From: a virus
Length of the DNA stretch: 35,043 nucleotides
Direction: 5' to 3' (one strand)
IMG/VR virus record: IMGVR_UViG_3300042450_001005
Location: 1-35,043 of that record
Shown here: piece by piece, positions 15,452 through 22,666 of the stretch
How the letters are laid out: every line of letters begins with the position of its first letter
Position numbering within the stretch: the stretch's first letter is position 1
Notes under the pieces: model-generated
The model's database searches: none
What the model was told of the DNA's origin: nothing
The model's input: only the letters and a program-made list of their open reading frames with translations
Translations under genes and position numbers: made by a program

Positions 15452-15480
15452 CCTGAGTGTTTCCGATATTCGCACTCGGG
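15452..15480 (+). other. Hairpin in the early leader
   Basis: CCTGAGTG (15452-15459) pairs with CACTCGGG (15473-15480) with one G-U pair. No T-run follows, so it is a structural element rather than a terminator. No gene is seen in 15258-15550. Confidence 0.35.
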
Positions 15481-15490
15481 ATGAGATAAG

Positions 15491-15528
15491 GCGACGCAGT
15501 TTATCCTTTTTTACTGCGTCGCTTTTTT
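15491..15528 (+). terminator. Intrinsic terminator or attenuator before early operon
   Basis: GCGACGCAGT (15491-15500) pairs perfectly with ACTGCGTCGC (15513-15522), then six T residues. It lies 23 bp before the GTG start of the DUF1580-like gene. If the early promoter lies at the TCGTACC repeats, this hairpin is an attenuator that must be read through. Confidence 0.85.
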
Positions 15529-15550
15529 AACACGAGGGATCTAACTACTA

Positions 15551-15847
15551 GTGACACGCATCATAATTCCAAAACGACCTGTATCAGTGCGAGAGCTCTC
15601 GGAGCTATTCAAAGTCAACCTGCAAACAGTCTACCGCTGGGAGCGCCAAGGCATCGTCATCGATGGCCGCATCGTGCGCCTTCAAACTTACCGCATTGGC
15701 GGGTGCAAACGCATCGAGCCTGAGATGGTGGCGCAGTTCTACGACGAACTTAACCCGCCACCCGTAGAGCGAAAGCTCACAAAGAAGAAAGAAACCAAAC
15801 TCGTCTCTGACGCAGTGGAGCAGGCGAGAGCCTGGTTTAAATCGTAA
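15551..15847 (+). CDS. DUF1580-like helix-turn-helix protein
   Basis: A 98-residue DNA-binding protein. The first 60 residues (VSVRELSELFKVNLQTVYRW, then VRLQTYRIGGCKRIEPEMVAQF) match the plan of the DUF1580/MerR-like HTH family, which I know mainly from planctomycetes: a short HTH followed by a wing that reads out an IGG-R motif. It starts at GTG with GAGGGA about 12 bases upstream, a long spacing. It is the first gene of a tightly packed early operon (TAATG overlap to the next) and may act at the repeats just upstream. Regulatory or excisionase roles are possible. Confidence 0.7.
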   Translation: MTRIIIPKRPVSVRELSELFKVNLQTVYRWERQGIVIDGRIVRLQTYRIGGCKRIEPEMVAQFYDELNPPPVERKLTKKKETKLVSDAVEQARAWFKS

Positions 15848-16041
15848 TGCCGATCAAAGAGAACTACATCGAATATGTTCGTGACCTTCTCTTGCGCATG
15901 ATCGATCACGCTCAAAGTGCAGACGCACCGAGCACCAAATTTCAGCACGGGATCTATGACGCCAGAACAACGGCGCTTATCAACCATATGCTCGAGACCC
16001 TCGCGGACGCGATTCTCGAAGACGAGCCACCCCGCTCCTAA
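15847..16041 (+). CDS. Small hypothetical early protein
   Basis: A 64-residue acidic, helical protein (ENYIEYVRDLLLRMIDHA) starting in a TAATG overlap with the HTH gene. No family is recognised. Tight coupling suggests it works with, or is dosed together with, the HTH protein. Confidence 0.55.
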   Translation: MPIKENYIEYVRDLLLRMIDHAQSADAPSTKFQHGIYDARTTALINHMLETLADAILEDEPPRS

Positions 16042-16044
16042 CAC

Positions 16045-16106
16045 CATCGGACACACGACCGATGCAGTCTCGTCGACTGGTGGAGCGGGTGGATTTACAA
16101 GGAGGT
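16045..16106 (+). promoter_or_regulatory. csrA leader with consensus CsrA-binding ribosome site
   Basis: CATCGG (16045-16050) pairs with CCGATG (16059-16064), and CAGTC/GACTG forms a second small hairpin. The ribosome-binding region TTACAAGGAGGT (16095-16106) agrees with the CsrA SELEX consensus RUACARGGAUGU at 10 of 12 positions. CsrA bound here would mask the Shine-Dalgarno AAGGAGG, so autoregulation is expected. Confidence 0.6.
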
Positions 16107-16111
16107 TTCTC

Positions 16112-16309
16112 ATGTCTACTGAAGGCCGATTAATGATTTCCCGCAAGAGCGGCGAAGCGATCCGAATCATCTCGGGTGAACACACCACGATCATCACCCT
16201 AGTGCAAGACGGCAGTCGTATGCGCCTCTCGGTGCAGGCACCCAAGGCCGTGAAGATTTACCGGGAAGAACTGATGATCAAAGAAGCAACTTTAAAGGGA
16301 GCGATTTAA
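16112..16309 (+). CDS. csrA: CsrA-family translational regulator
   Basis: A 65-residue CsrA/RsmA protein, the normal length. CsrA dimers bind GGA motifs in mRNA leaders and alter translation or decay. Core features are present: ISRKSGEAIRI (Arg11 equals E. coli Arg6), SVQAPKAVKIYREEL (Arg51 equals the RNA-binding Arg44) and the SVQAPK turn in place of GVNAPK. It has a six-residue N-terminal extension and a two-residue insertion relative to E. coli. A perfect AAGGAGG lies 6 bases before ATG 16112, suggesting high expression. CsrA genes are uncommon in phages; this one sits in the early operon, where it could act on host or phage mRNAs. Confidence 0.88.
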   Translation: MSTEGRLMISRKSGEAIRIISGEHTTIITLVQDGSRMRLSVQAPKAVKIYREELMIKEATLKGAI

Positions 16310-16737
16310 TGGCAGCGATACCGAACGACATAAGAGAAGGCATCGAGGCAGCGATCACTCGTGGCTTGCAAGATGATGTGGTCTGCACTTCCTCCGAGAG
16401 GAAGCGCAGGGAGGAATACTTCGCATCGATCCCAAGCTGGATGGCGCAATGCCACCGCCAAGATTACGAGTTTGACCCGACCTACGACATCGCCAGTGCG
16501 ACCTTTGCGCTACCCGGTGGCGAGAAGATCTCAGTAAAGCGGGCGTGGGGCACACTTTACTCAAAGCCCGGTGAGGTTAGCACCTCGATGCACTTTAAGT
16601 ATTGGGTACATAATCAATCACGCTGGGCGAAAGCCGACACCCTCGATCACGCAATCTATTGCGCAACCGAGCTCAGCCGTGAGGACATGATTGCGAAGGC
16701 GAAGAAAGAACTTGATGCCCAGGAGGAGTCGGCATGA
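16309..16737 (+). CDS. Hypothetical early protein
   Basis: A 142-residue protein starting in a TAATG overlap with csrA and overlapping the next gene by 4 bases. It has an acidic helical N-terminus, a central beta-like region (ASATFALPGGEKISVKRAWG) with several Trp and Tyr residues, and a helical C-terminus. No family is recognised. Coupling to csrA implies related timing. Confidence 0.6.
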   Translation: MAAIPNDIREGIEAAITRGLQDDVVCTSSERKRREEYFASIPSWMAQCHRQDYEFDPTYDIASATFALPGGEKISVKRAWGTLYSKPGEVSTSMHFKYWVHNQSRWAKADTLDHAIYCATELSREDMIAKAKKELDAQEESA

Positions 16738-17075
16738 GAAACTTTATGACCTGCGATAAGTGCGGGAAGGCAGTGGTTAAAAAGTATGGGTTCAAAGATC
16801 TCTGCAATCTTTGCTACACCAAAAGCCTGAACCTTTCAGCCCGCCAAACCTTGGAAATGCAGAAACTAAAAGACGAATTGAAGCAGGTTAAGGCCACGCT
16901 CAAAACTCTCAGGACGACACTAGGGAACCACAAGCTTTCACTCCAGACCGCTGCCAGAAAAAACGAAAAGCTTAAGGCTGACAATGCCCAGCTCGAATCA
17001 TTGTGGGCGTCACCGTTTAAAAACTTATCGATGGTTGAAGAGCCTGTAAAGAAACAGAAAAGGAGACAAGCATGA
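16734..17075 (+). CDS. Zinc-ribbon plus coiled-coil protein
   Basis: A 113-residue protein with a CDKCG...CNLCY zinc ribbon (residues 7-27) followed by a long coiled coil (about 40-90) rich in Leu, Lys and Glu, and a basic tail (KKQKRRQA). The layout suggests a small nucleic-acid or RNA polymerase-binding factor, which is not established. ATGA overlaps join it to both neighbours. Confidence 0.6.
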   Translation: MRNFMTCDKCGKAVVKKYGFKDLCNLCYTKSLNLSARQTLEMQKLKDELKQVKATLKTLRTTLGNHKLSLQTAARKNEKLKADNAQLESLWASPFKNLSMVEEPVKKQKRRQA

Positions 17076-17440
17076 ACCTTCCCGAAACAAAACCACGGGT
17101 GACGATCATCTCGCAACTCTGCACCCGTCAGGGCAAGACGGACATCGGCAAGCCTTATGTGGTCTACCTCTCTGATGGTAGGTGGTGGCTACAGCAAGAG
17201 CAATCACTCTGGCCCGATCGTGAGCTTACCTTCCTCGAGATGTGGACGCTACTCAAAGGCGAGAACCATTACAACCTAACCCGCCAAGGCACCGCCATGC
17301 GGATCGATAAGCGCTGGGAAACCCTGCACAGCAAGGCCGAATTCGACAACATCGACAAATGGGACGAGACCGGCAACATGATGCGGGAAGTTAAAGAGAC
17401 GCTTGAGCGACTCATGAAAGAACTGGAGCAGATGAAATGA
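17072..17440 (+). CDS. Hypothetical early protein
   Basis: A 122-residue protein of unknown family. The N-terminal half is beta-rich with a Trp-rich hairpin (VVYLSDGRWWLQQEQSLW); the C-terminal third is an acidic helix. It starts 4 bases before the end of the zinc-ribbon gene and overlaps the primase gene by ATGA, so it belongs to the replication operon. Confidence 0.6.
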   Translation: MNLPETKPRVTIISQLCTRQGKTDIGKPYVVYLSDGRWWLQQEQSLWPDRELTFLEMWTLLKGENHYNLTRQGTAMRIDKRWETLHSKAEFDNIDKWDETGNMMREVKETLERLMKELEQMK

Positions 17441-19473
17441 CCGCTAAAGAATGTGCCCTTAAATACCTAGCAATGGGTCTCTCGGTTATCGCTATCGCAC
17501 CCAATGGAAGCAAGGGCCCAGCGACCGTGGTCGGGTCATGGCTTCCCTTCATGACGGGAGCACGGGCAACCCCGCAGCAGGTCGATGCGTGGTGGCCAGA
17601 AGGAACTCGCAACGGCGTGGCTATCGTGGGCGGGATACTCAGCAACGATCTTGCGGTCATCGACATCGAGACCGGCGATGCGTACGCCCAGTACAGATCA
17701 GACTGCCAGCAAGAAGGCTTGCTCTACGCCTTGGATTCGTGCCCGATCGTAGTCACACCGAATGGTGGCAGGCATATCTATTGCTTTGGGGTTCAACGCA
17801 AGAACCTCAAGCTTGCGAAGAGTACCGAGGGCAAGACCTTGATCGAGATCAAGGGATCTAATGGTTATGTCCTGGCACCGGGCTCGACGGAGGAGTGCCA
17901 CCCGACTGGGTTACTCTACCGCTGGGAAAACAATTCGCTCTTGGATCTACCTGCACCCGCTCTGCCAGTTGACTCGGATGATTTTGATCTGATGGTAACG
18001 GTGGCGGTGTTACAAAATGTAGGAAGATTTCCGGAGAAGTTTACACTTCCGATTCAAGCGGGCGAAATCAGAGACAACCGCAAGCGCCCCGGTGATGATT
18101 ACAACGAGCGAGCCGACTGGGCAACCATCTTGCAGGGTGCTGGCTGGGAGATCAGTCGCATCGGTCAGGATAAAATCTACTGGCGCAGGGCTGGCAAAGA
18201 CGATGGCATCTCAGGCACAACCGGGCACTGCCGCACTGATGGCTCTGGCGATATGCTCTATGTGTTCAGCAGCAACGCCGCACCCTTTCAAGAAGCCAAG
18301 GCGTACAGCAAGTTCGCTGCCTACACCCTACTAAGCCACGACGGCAACTTCACCGCAGCGACCCGAACTCTTGCGGGTGCGGGGTTCGGTGAACCGGAAG
18401 TGGAACTTAACTTTCTGCATAAGGCGAAGGCCGAAGATGCACCGCTAAAAATCGAGCCCGACCCAGTGACCGGGCTTGAGTATGAGATCATTGGGAAGAT
18501 GAAGCGGGATACGACGGAGCGGGTCTGGCACTGGTACGGCTTCGTCACTGGGGGTGGCGTGACTTTGTTCAGTGCCATCTGGAAGATCGGCAAGACAACG
18601 CTACTGACGGGCCTATTGAAGTCATGGATTATCGGAGATTCTTTTCTAGGACAGAAGGTTGATAAGTGTAAAGCCTTGGTTATATCGGAAGAGCACAGAG
18701 ACTTCTGGATTGACCGACACGCAGAGACTGGCGTAGGCGATGAAGACCAGCACGGGGTCTGGTGCAAACCATTCACGGCACAGATGACCATGAAGCAATG
18801 GTTCGAGTATGTCGCACAGCTTGCATTCATTATGCAGCGTGACGGGTTCAGCGTTCTGATCATCGACACCATCTCAAAGATCTGGCCGGTGAAAGATGAG
18901 AACTCTGCGACCGAAGTGCAACAAGCAATCAACGCTCTCGACTTCATCACTAAGCCGGGGATGTCAGTCATCCTTGTTCACCATCATCGCAAGGGTGGCG
19001 GCGAGAACCACACCGCATCCCGAGGCTCGGGTGCATTGTCTTCAGCAGTGGATATCTGCATGGACTTCACCAGGGAAGAAGGCGGCTACGGTAACAAAAG
19101 CAAAACCAGAAGGCTGATCACGACCACGGGGCGCTGCGGTAGAGCGACCCCATACGAAGTGCTTATCGACTTTGTTGATGAGCAACTAGTAAGACTCGGT
19201 GACAAAGACCAAGTCGATACCACCGCACGAAAGAAGTCCATCATCGAAGTGCTGGACAAGGACACCTATTACACTTTGGATCAAATTCAGGAGGCAAGCG
19301 GACAAAGACAGGCATTTGTTAGGAAACACTTAGAAGCCCTAGTCAACGACGGCGAAGTCGAGATGATTGGAACAGGCGGTCGAGGTGATAAAAAACGCTG
19401 GCGCAAAGTAACTATTCAACAACCTACTCAAAATAACCTTGGAGATTTCAATGGCAGTGCTCAGAGTTTGTGA
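17437..19473 (+). CDS. Prim-Pol primase-polymerase fused to RepA/AAA-type helicase
   Basis: A 678-residue replication protein. Residues 1-190 are a bifunctional primase-polymerase (archaeo-eukaryotic primase) domain: Asp76-Ile-Glu78 in LAVIDIETGD, His113 in GGRHIYCFG, and acidic Glu137 in IEIKGSNGYVLAPG. A linker domain near 215-320 contains RPGDDYNERADW, usual in such fusions. Residues 370-600 are a RecA-like RepA/AAA_25 ATPase: Walker A WKIGKTT at 382-388, Walker B VLIIDT with Asp477, then VILVHHHRKGG and a TASRGSGAL block. A winged-helix C-terminus (about 605-665) may bind DNA. It would prime and unwind phage DNA. The next gene starts within its last 23 bases. Confidence 0.85.
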   Translation: MTAKECALKYLAMGLSVIAIAPNGSKGPATVVGSWLPFMTGARATPQQVDAWWPEGTRNGVAIVGGILSNDLAVIDIETGDAYAQYRSDCQQEGLLYALDSCPIVVTPNGGRHIYCFGVQRKNLKLAKSTEGKTLIEIKGSNGYVLAPGSTEECHPTGLLYRWENNSLLDLPAPALPVDSDDFDLMVTVAVLQNVGRFPEKFTLPIQAGEIRDNRKRPGDDYNERADWATILQGAGWEISRIGQDKIYWRRAGKDDGISGTTGHCRTDGSGDMLYVFSSNAAPFQEAKAYSKFAAYTLLSHDGNFTAATRTLAGAGFGEPEVELNFLHKAKAEDAPLKIEPDPVTGLEYEIIGKMKRDTTERVWHWYGFVTGGGVTLFSAIWKIGKTTLLTGLLKSWIIGDSFLGQKVDKCKALVISEEHRDFWIDRHAETGVGDEDQHGVWCKPFTAQMTMKQWFEYVAQLAFIMQRDGFSVLIIDTISKIWPVKDENSATEVQQAINALDFITKPGMSVILVHHHRKGGGENHTASRGSGALSSAVDICMDFTREEGGYGNKSKTRRLITTTGRCGRATPYEVLIDFVDEQLVRLGDKDQVDTTARKKSIIEVLDKDTYYTLDQIQEASGQRQAFVRKHLEALVNDGEVEMIGTGGRGDKKRWRKVTIQQPTQNNLGDFNGSAQSL

Positions 19474-20074
19474 TTCTACAGATCAGTTTTCAGTACCTAC
19501 CGGAACCTATGCAGCAAAGCTTCTTGGGTATAAGGAGATGCAACCCAGTGCGAAGTTTCCCGACTCAGGAACTTCCTACGCTTGGGAGTTTGAGATTGTC
19601 GAGGGCGTGCACGCTCGGAAGACCACCTCGAGGTGGACACCCACTAAGCTCACGATGTCTAACAACTTCGGCAAGCTGGTGCGGGAGCTTCTCGGCAGGC
19701 CACTCGTCAATGGCGAAGACATCGACCCAGATACTTTCGTCGGAAAGAAGTTCAGCATCACCGTGGGGCCGAGTGCCGATGGCATGAAGACAAAAGTCAT
19801 CATGTGTGCACCGCTCACCGCATCCCCAGCGATGGCACCTCCTCCTCCTCCCGGAGCTCCGGCAGCGAAGCCCGCACCAGTGATCGCGGCACCCGTGGCA
19901 GAAGACAAAAACCGGAAGGTGTTTGTCAGTCGTGATGGCGTCGAGCAGGGAACCTTCTGGGATTACGACCTCGCTTACGCTGAGTTGGGTAATCCAACCT
20001 GGGCGAATGCTGTGGTCTACGACACGGCAAAGAAATCGTATGTGCCTGCAAGGGATTATCTCTTGCCATTCTAG
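19451..20074 (+). CDS. Putative single-stranded DNA-binding-like protein
   Basis: A 207-residue protein with TTGGAG just upstream of ATG 19451, overlapping the primase-helicase by 23 bases. Residues 12-105 (VPTGTYAAKLLGYKE..., YAWEFEIVEG, LGRPLVNGEDIDPDTFVGKK) follow the pattern of DUF669-like phage proteins, beta-barrel proteins of replication modules thought to bind ssDNA. A Pro/Ala-rich linker follows (about 125-150), then a small domain unlike typical SSB acidic tails. Position supports a replication accessory role; ssDNA binding is inferred. Confidence 0.6.
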   Translation: MAVLRVCDSTDQFSVPTGTYAAKLLGYKEMQPSAKFPDSGTSYAWEFEIVEGVHARKTTSRWTPTKLTMSNNFGKLVRELLGRPLVNGEDIDPDTFVGKKFSITVGPSADGMKTKVIMCAPLTASPAMAPPPPPGAPAAKPAPVIAAPVAEDKNRKVFVSRDGVEQGTFWDYDLAYAELGNPTWANAVVYDTAKKSYVPARDYLLPF

Positions 20075-20146
20075 ATGTGACCACCTCTGCGCCTGGCAAT
20101 GTGTCGGGCGCATTACTTAACTACTTTTCAGAAAGATAAAGACTCA

Positions 20147-20809
20147 ATGGCTACTACATCAAAAGCATTACCTAAGTTTGAAGTTCCAACCATCTCGGCA
20201 CCTACAAAACTTCTTACTTTAGATCTAAAAACAATCATGGTTAACCTAGAAGGAACAACACCTTTTATCTGCCATAACTGGGACATGAAAAACATTCTCA
20301 AGATGCAAGAAAAGCAAGCTGGCACAGCAAGCAAGGGTCGTATGAAACGAGACCCGGTACAAGACTATGAGGGAGCGTTCTACCGTCTTCCCGATGGTCG
20401 CCCCGGCATGAAGCTTATCGCCTTTAAGAACGCTGCGGTTACTGCGGTAACAAGCTTGGGTAAGGAGTTCACCAAGGTTGGAGCTAGGCAGGCGTTCTTC
20501 ATCTTGCGTGATGCGATTGGCGGCGAATTGACACCTCTCCACTACCCAGAAGATGCACCACCCTACATGAGAACCGACACAGTAACCGTTGGCATGGGCA
20601 GCACCGATCTGCGCTATCGGCCTGAGTTCTTGCGTTGGGGTGTGACGCTTGCCATCCAATTTAACGCTCGGGTAATCACTCAAGATCAATTGGTCAACCT
20701 CATTAACCTTGGCGGGTTTTCCGTTGGAGTCGGTGAGTGGAGGCCAGAAAAGAATGGCGATCACGGTCGCTTTCAAGTGGTGAGCAATTTCTCATGGGAG
20801 GCTAAGTAG
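20147..20809 (+). CDS. Conserved phage replication-module protein
   Basis: A 220-residue protein. Its pattern, an opening VNLEGTTPFICHNWD, a middle GMKLIAFKNAAVTAVTSLGK and a C-terminal GGFSVGVGEWRPEKNGDHGRFQV, resembles a family frequent in phage replication or recombination modules with no assigned function that I know. The ATG at 20147 is preferred over upstream in-frame starts, though the ribosome site (GAAAGATAAAG) is weak. It is followed after one base by the next gene. Confidence 0.65.
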   Translation: MATTSKALPKFEVPTISAPTKLLTLDLKTIMVNLEGTTPFICHNWDMKNILKMQEKQAGTASKGRMKRDPVQDYEGAFYRLPDGRPGMKLIAFKNAAVTAVTSLGKEFTKVGARQAFFILRDAIGGELTPLHYPEDAPPYMRTDTVTVGMGSTDLRYRPEFLRWGVTLAIQFNARVITQDQLVNLINLGGFSVGVGEWRPEKNGDHGRFQVVSNFSWEAK

Positions 20810-20810
20810 T

Positions 20811-21281
20811 ATGTATCAGTTTAAAGCAGGGCGATCCGTTGCAGGGAAGAAGGCAGAAGATGTGGGCGATGAACTCGCCCGCATCAATGACAAACACGGG
20901 GAGCTTACACCTTCCCAGATCGTGAAGGAAAGCAGACCTGTAAAAGCATTGCTTCATGATGTGTTTGAATGGGATGACCCAACCGCTGCCGAAGAGTACC
21001 GCATCCATCAAGCAAGGCTTGTGATCAATTGCGTGACTGTCGTTGATGAAGACCTACCGGACACGAGACCCGTGCAGGCCTTTGTCTCCATCACCGTCAT
21101 GAATGAGGATGAAGAAAACGAGCGGCGCTACATCCCAGCGCAACAAGTTACCAGCAACCCCAAACTTCTTGAGCAACACCTTGACCACCTCAAGCGTCGG
21201 CTCAAGAACATCAGGATCGAACACGCTGCCTTCACCGAGTTGGCAGCAGTCTGGCAAGCAATCGATACCGCTGTCAGATAA
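20811..21281 (+). CDS. Conserved phage protein, replication module
   Basis: A 156-residue protein with patterns seen in many phages: KAEDVGDELARINDKHGELTP, ALLHDVFEWDDPTAAEEYR, a central beta strand (PVQAFVSITV) and a C-terminal helix with LAAVWQAIDTA. Such proteins usually pair with the 220-residue type found immediately upstream here. Function is unknown. The gene ends just before the GGCNN array, so its transcript would run into it. Confidence 0.7.
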   Translation: MYQFKAGRSVAGKKAEDVGDELARINDKHGELTPSQIVKESRPVKALLHDVFEWDDPTAAEEYRIHQARLVINCVTVVDEDLPDTRPVQAFVSITVMNEDEENERRYIPAQQVTSNPKLLEQHLDHLKRRLKNIRIEHAAFTELAAVWQAIDTAVR

Positions 21282-21283
21282 CA

Positions 21284-21745
21284 CGGCAGGCGTGGCTTGG
21301 CACTGCATAGCGTGGCAAGGCGGGGCAAGGCGTGGCAGGCGGGGCAAGGCACGATGTGTTTTGGCATGGCGAGGCGGGACTTGGCGGGGCTTGGCATGGC
21401 AGGCTTGGCTTGGTGTGGCCGGGCGGGGTTCGGCAAGTTAAGTCCGGGCTTGGCAAGGCAGGCGGGGTAGGCGCGGCGGGGCAAGGCTGGGCTTGTTTAG
21501 GTTGGCGAGGCATGGCGGGGCAGGCTAGTCAAGGCACGGCTGGGTGTGGTTTGGCGGGGTGTGGCTAGGCAGGCAGGCATGGCTGGGTTGGGCACGGCGC
21601 GGCAGGGCACGGTCTGGCAGGCGAGGCAGGGCCCGGCAGGGCCCGGCGCGGCACGGTTTGGCTAGGCAGGCGGGGCAGGTTCTGGCTTGGCCTGACGAGG
21701 CGAGGCGAGGCACGGTTTGGCAGGCACGGCTTGGCAGGCGAGGAA
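21284..21745 (+). repeat. Degenerate GGCNN pentanucleotide array (~460 bp), candidate origin
   Basis: Some 70 GGC triplets plus about a dozen GGT follow each other almost without interruption, each separated by two variable bases (GGCNN) or one A (GGCA). Examples are GGCAAGGCGGGGCAAGGC (about 21323) and GGCGAGGCGAGGCAC (about 21700). The + strand is extremely G-rich, with little A or T and no GCC-rich inversion of strand. Frames stay open by chance because TA steps are scarce. It lies after the replication genes and before an A+T-rich hairpin cluster. A G-rich non-template strand favours R-loops or G-quadruplexes, so replication initiation is my favoured role. Confidence 0.9.
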
Positions 21746-21756
21746 ACAACCCCCCG

Positions 21757-21784
21757 ATGATCACGAAACCAATTTCGTGATCAT
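21757..21784. other. Perfect 12-bp inverted repeat at array end
   Basis: ATGATCACGAAA (21757-21768) and TTTCGTGATCAT (21773-21784) are perfect inverted arms around a 4-base loop. No T-run follows. It marks the 3' edge of the array and could be a protein site or a cruciform. Confidence 0.75.
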
Positions 21785-21800
21785 ACGAAAATGGTCACCT

Positions 21801-21844
21801 AAAACACAGCGCATGAAGCGGCCCTTCAGTGCGCTGTTTTCTTT
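21801..21844 (+). terminator. Intrinsic terminator after the array
   Basis: ACAGCGCATGAAG (21806-21818) pairs with CTTCAGTGCGCTGT (21824-21837) with a single bulged G, then TTTTCTTT. The upstream AAAA can pair with the T-run. Transcripts crossing the array would end here, leaving a G-rich RNA. Confidence 0.8.
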
Positions 21845-21875
21845 AACACTCTCAGTAACTCAGGAGACACAATCA

Positions 21876-22076
21876 ATGACCAGTTTTACACCAAATCTCA
21901 TTTATCCGCTCTATAGAGTCAGGATAAGCGGATTAATGAGATTATCCCAGAAAGAAGAACTCATAAAATTCGTTCTTATAATACTAAGACACTCTCTAAG
22001 TCTTAGATATATAAGGGTTTATTCTCATTTATCCCATAATCCACACTCTATAAGAGGGATAAACGAGAATGTCTAA
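21876..22076 (+). CDS. Possible small basic protein overlapping hairpin cluster
   Basis: A 66-codon frame starts at ATG 21876 with CAGGAGA ending 7 bases upstream and runs to a stop that overlaps the next gene by 8 bases. The product is basic, with a Leu/Ile-rich middle (QKEELIKFVLIILRHSLSLR) that could form an HTH-like helix. The same DNA holds several inverted repeats, so the region may instead be non-coding structure. Ribosome site and overlap favour translation; composition does not settle it. Confidence 0.4.
   Translation: MTSFTPNLIYPLYRVRISGLMRLSQKEELIKFVLIILRHSLSLRYIRVYSHLSHNPHSIRGINENV
21896..22070. other. A+T-rich cluster of inverted repeats with TTATCC motifs
   Basis: Three inverted repeats follow in 175 bp: CTCATTTATCCGCT/AGCGGATTAATGAG (21897-21910, 21927-21940), CTAAGAC/GTCTTAG (21984-21990, 22000-22006) and ATTCTCATTTATCCC/GGGATAAACGAGAAT (22021-22035, 22056-22070). 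TCTCATTTATCC occurs as a direct repeat at 21896 and 22023, and TTATCC or GGATAA appears about six times in all. The last hairpin covers the ribosome site and start codon of the gene at 22069. This could be a DNA-unwinding and iteron region of an origin, or an operator cluster. Confidence 0.6.
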
Positions 22077-22395
22077 TCTTTGCAAGCAGTGCGGGAAGTC
22101 GATCACCCGTGGTGGCTACCCCATAGGACGAGGTTCCAAGGCGTATGCGTGCCGCTTCTGCGCGGTGCGTGCGACCGGGCTAACCACAACCGCACTCAGG
22201 GCCGCACACGGGGCCCGTATTGCGGGCGAGAACTATCGGAGGGTCATTAAGCGTCTTAGGGATAAGATCGCAACCAGCGACCGCCTAGAGGCCTCGAGGC
22301 GCGAACGGGTTGAGTTCCTCGAAGATCAAATCGCAACGATGCTCGATGACAAAGCAACCTACGATCGGGAGATGGCAAAACATGGAGACAAATAG
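22069..22395 (+). CDS. Zinc-ribbon and coiled-coil protein
   Basis: A 108-residue protein with CKQCG...CRFCA (residues 5-31) and a long charged helix (about 50-105) that should form a coiled coil. It resembles the zinc-ribbon/coiled-coil protein at 16734 in architecture. Its ribosome site (GAGGG) and ATG lie in the right arm of a 15-bp hairpin, so translation may be structurally controlled. Function is unknown. Confidence 0.6.
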   Translation: MSNLCKQCGKSITRGGYPIGRGSKAYACRFCAVRATGLTTTALRAAHGARIAGENYRRVIKRLRDKIATSDRLEASRRERVEFLEDQIATMLDDKATYDREMAKHGDK

Positions 22396-22666
22396 CCAGG
22401 ACATTCTCGCCCAGGTTGATGGCATCATCTCGGAGCGAGGCCTCCAGTACGGTGACCCGAGCGAGAGCTTCTGCCAGATTGCTGAGATCTGGACAACGCT
22501 CCTGAGAAGCCAACTCGCACCGGGCCAGCGGGTAAGTGCGAGCGATGTGGGATTGTTGATGGCAGCACTTAAGATCGTGAGACAGTCGAACACCCACAAA
22601 CGAGATAACCTCGTCGACGCGATCGGATACCTGACGATCGTGTCACGACTGGAGGAGCGACCATGA
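22382..22666 (+). CDS. DUF6378-like phage protein
   Basis: A 94-residue protein with the pattern ISERGLQYGDPSESFCQIAE, ISxxDV-type helix (SASDVGLLMAALKIVRQ) and HKRDNLVDAIGYLTI, which fits the phage family I know as DUF6378. The acidic and HKRDN-D residues look like a metal or nucleotide site, but no activity is established. ATG 22382 is chosen with GGGAG 9 bases upstream; the upstream in-frame ATG lies deep in the previous gene. Confidence 0.7.
   Translation: METNSQDILAQVDGIISERGLQYGDPSESFCQIAEIWTTLLRSQLAPGQRVSASDVGLLMAALKIVRQSNTHKRDNLVDAIGYLTIVSRLEERP

Noticed and set aside
21290-21780. Overlapping open frames on both strands within the GGCNN array
   Set aside because: Frames stay open only because stop-forming TA steps are rare. 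Predicted proteins are low-complexity, change with frame and lack ribosome sites.
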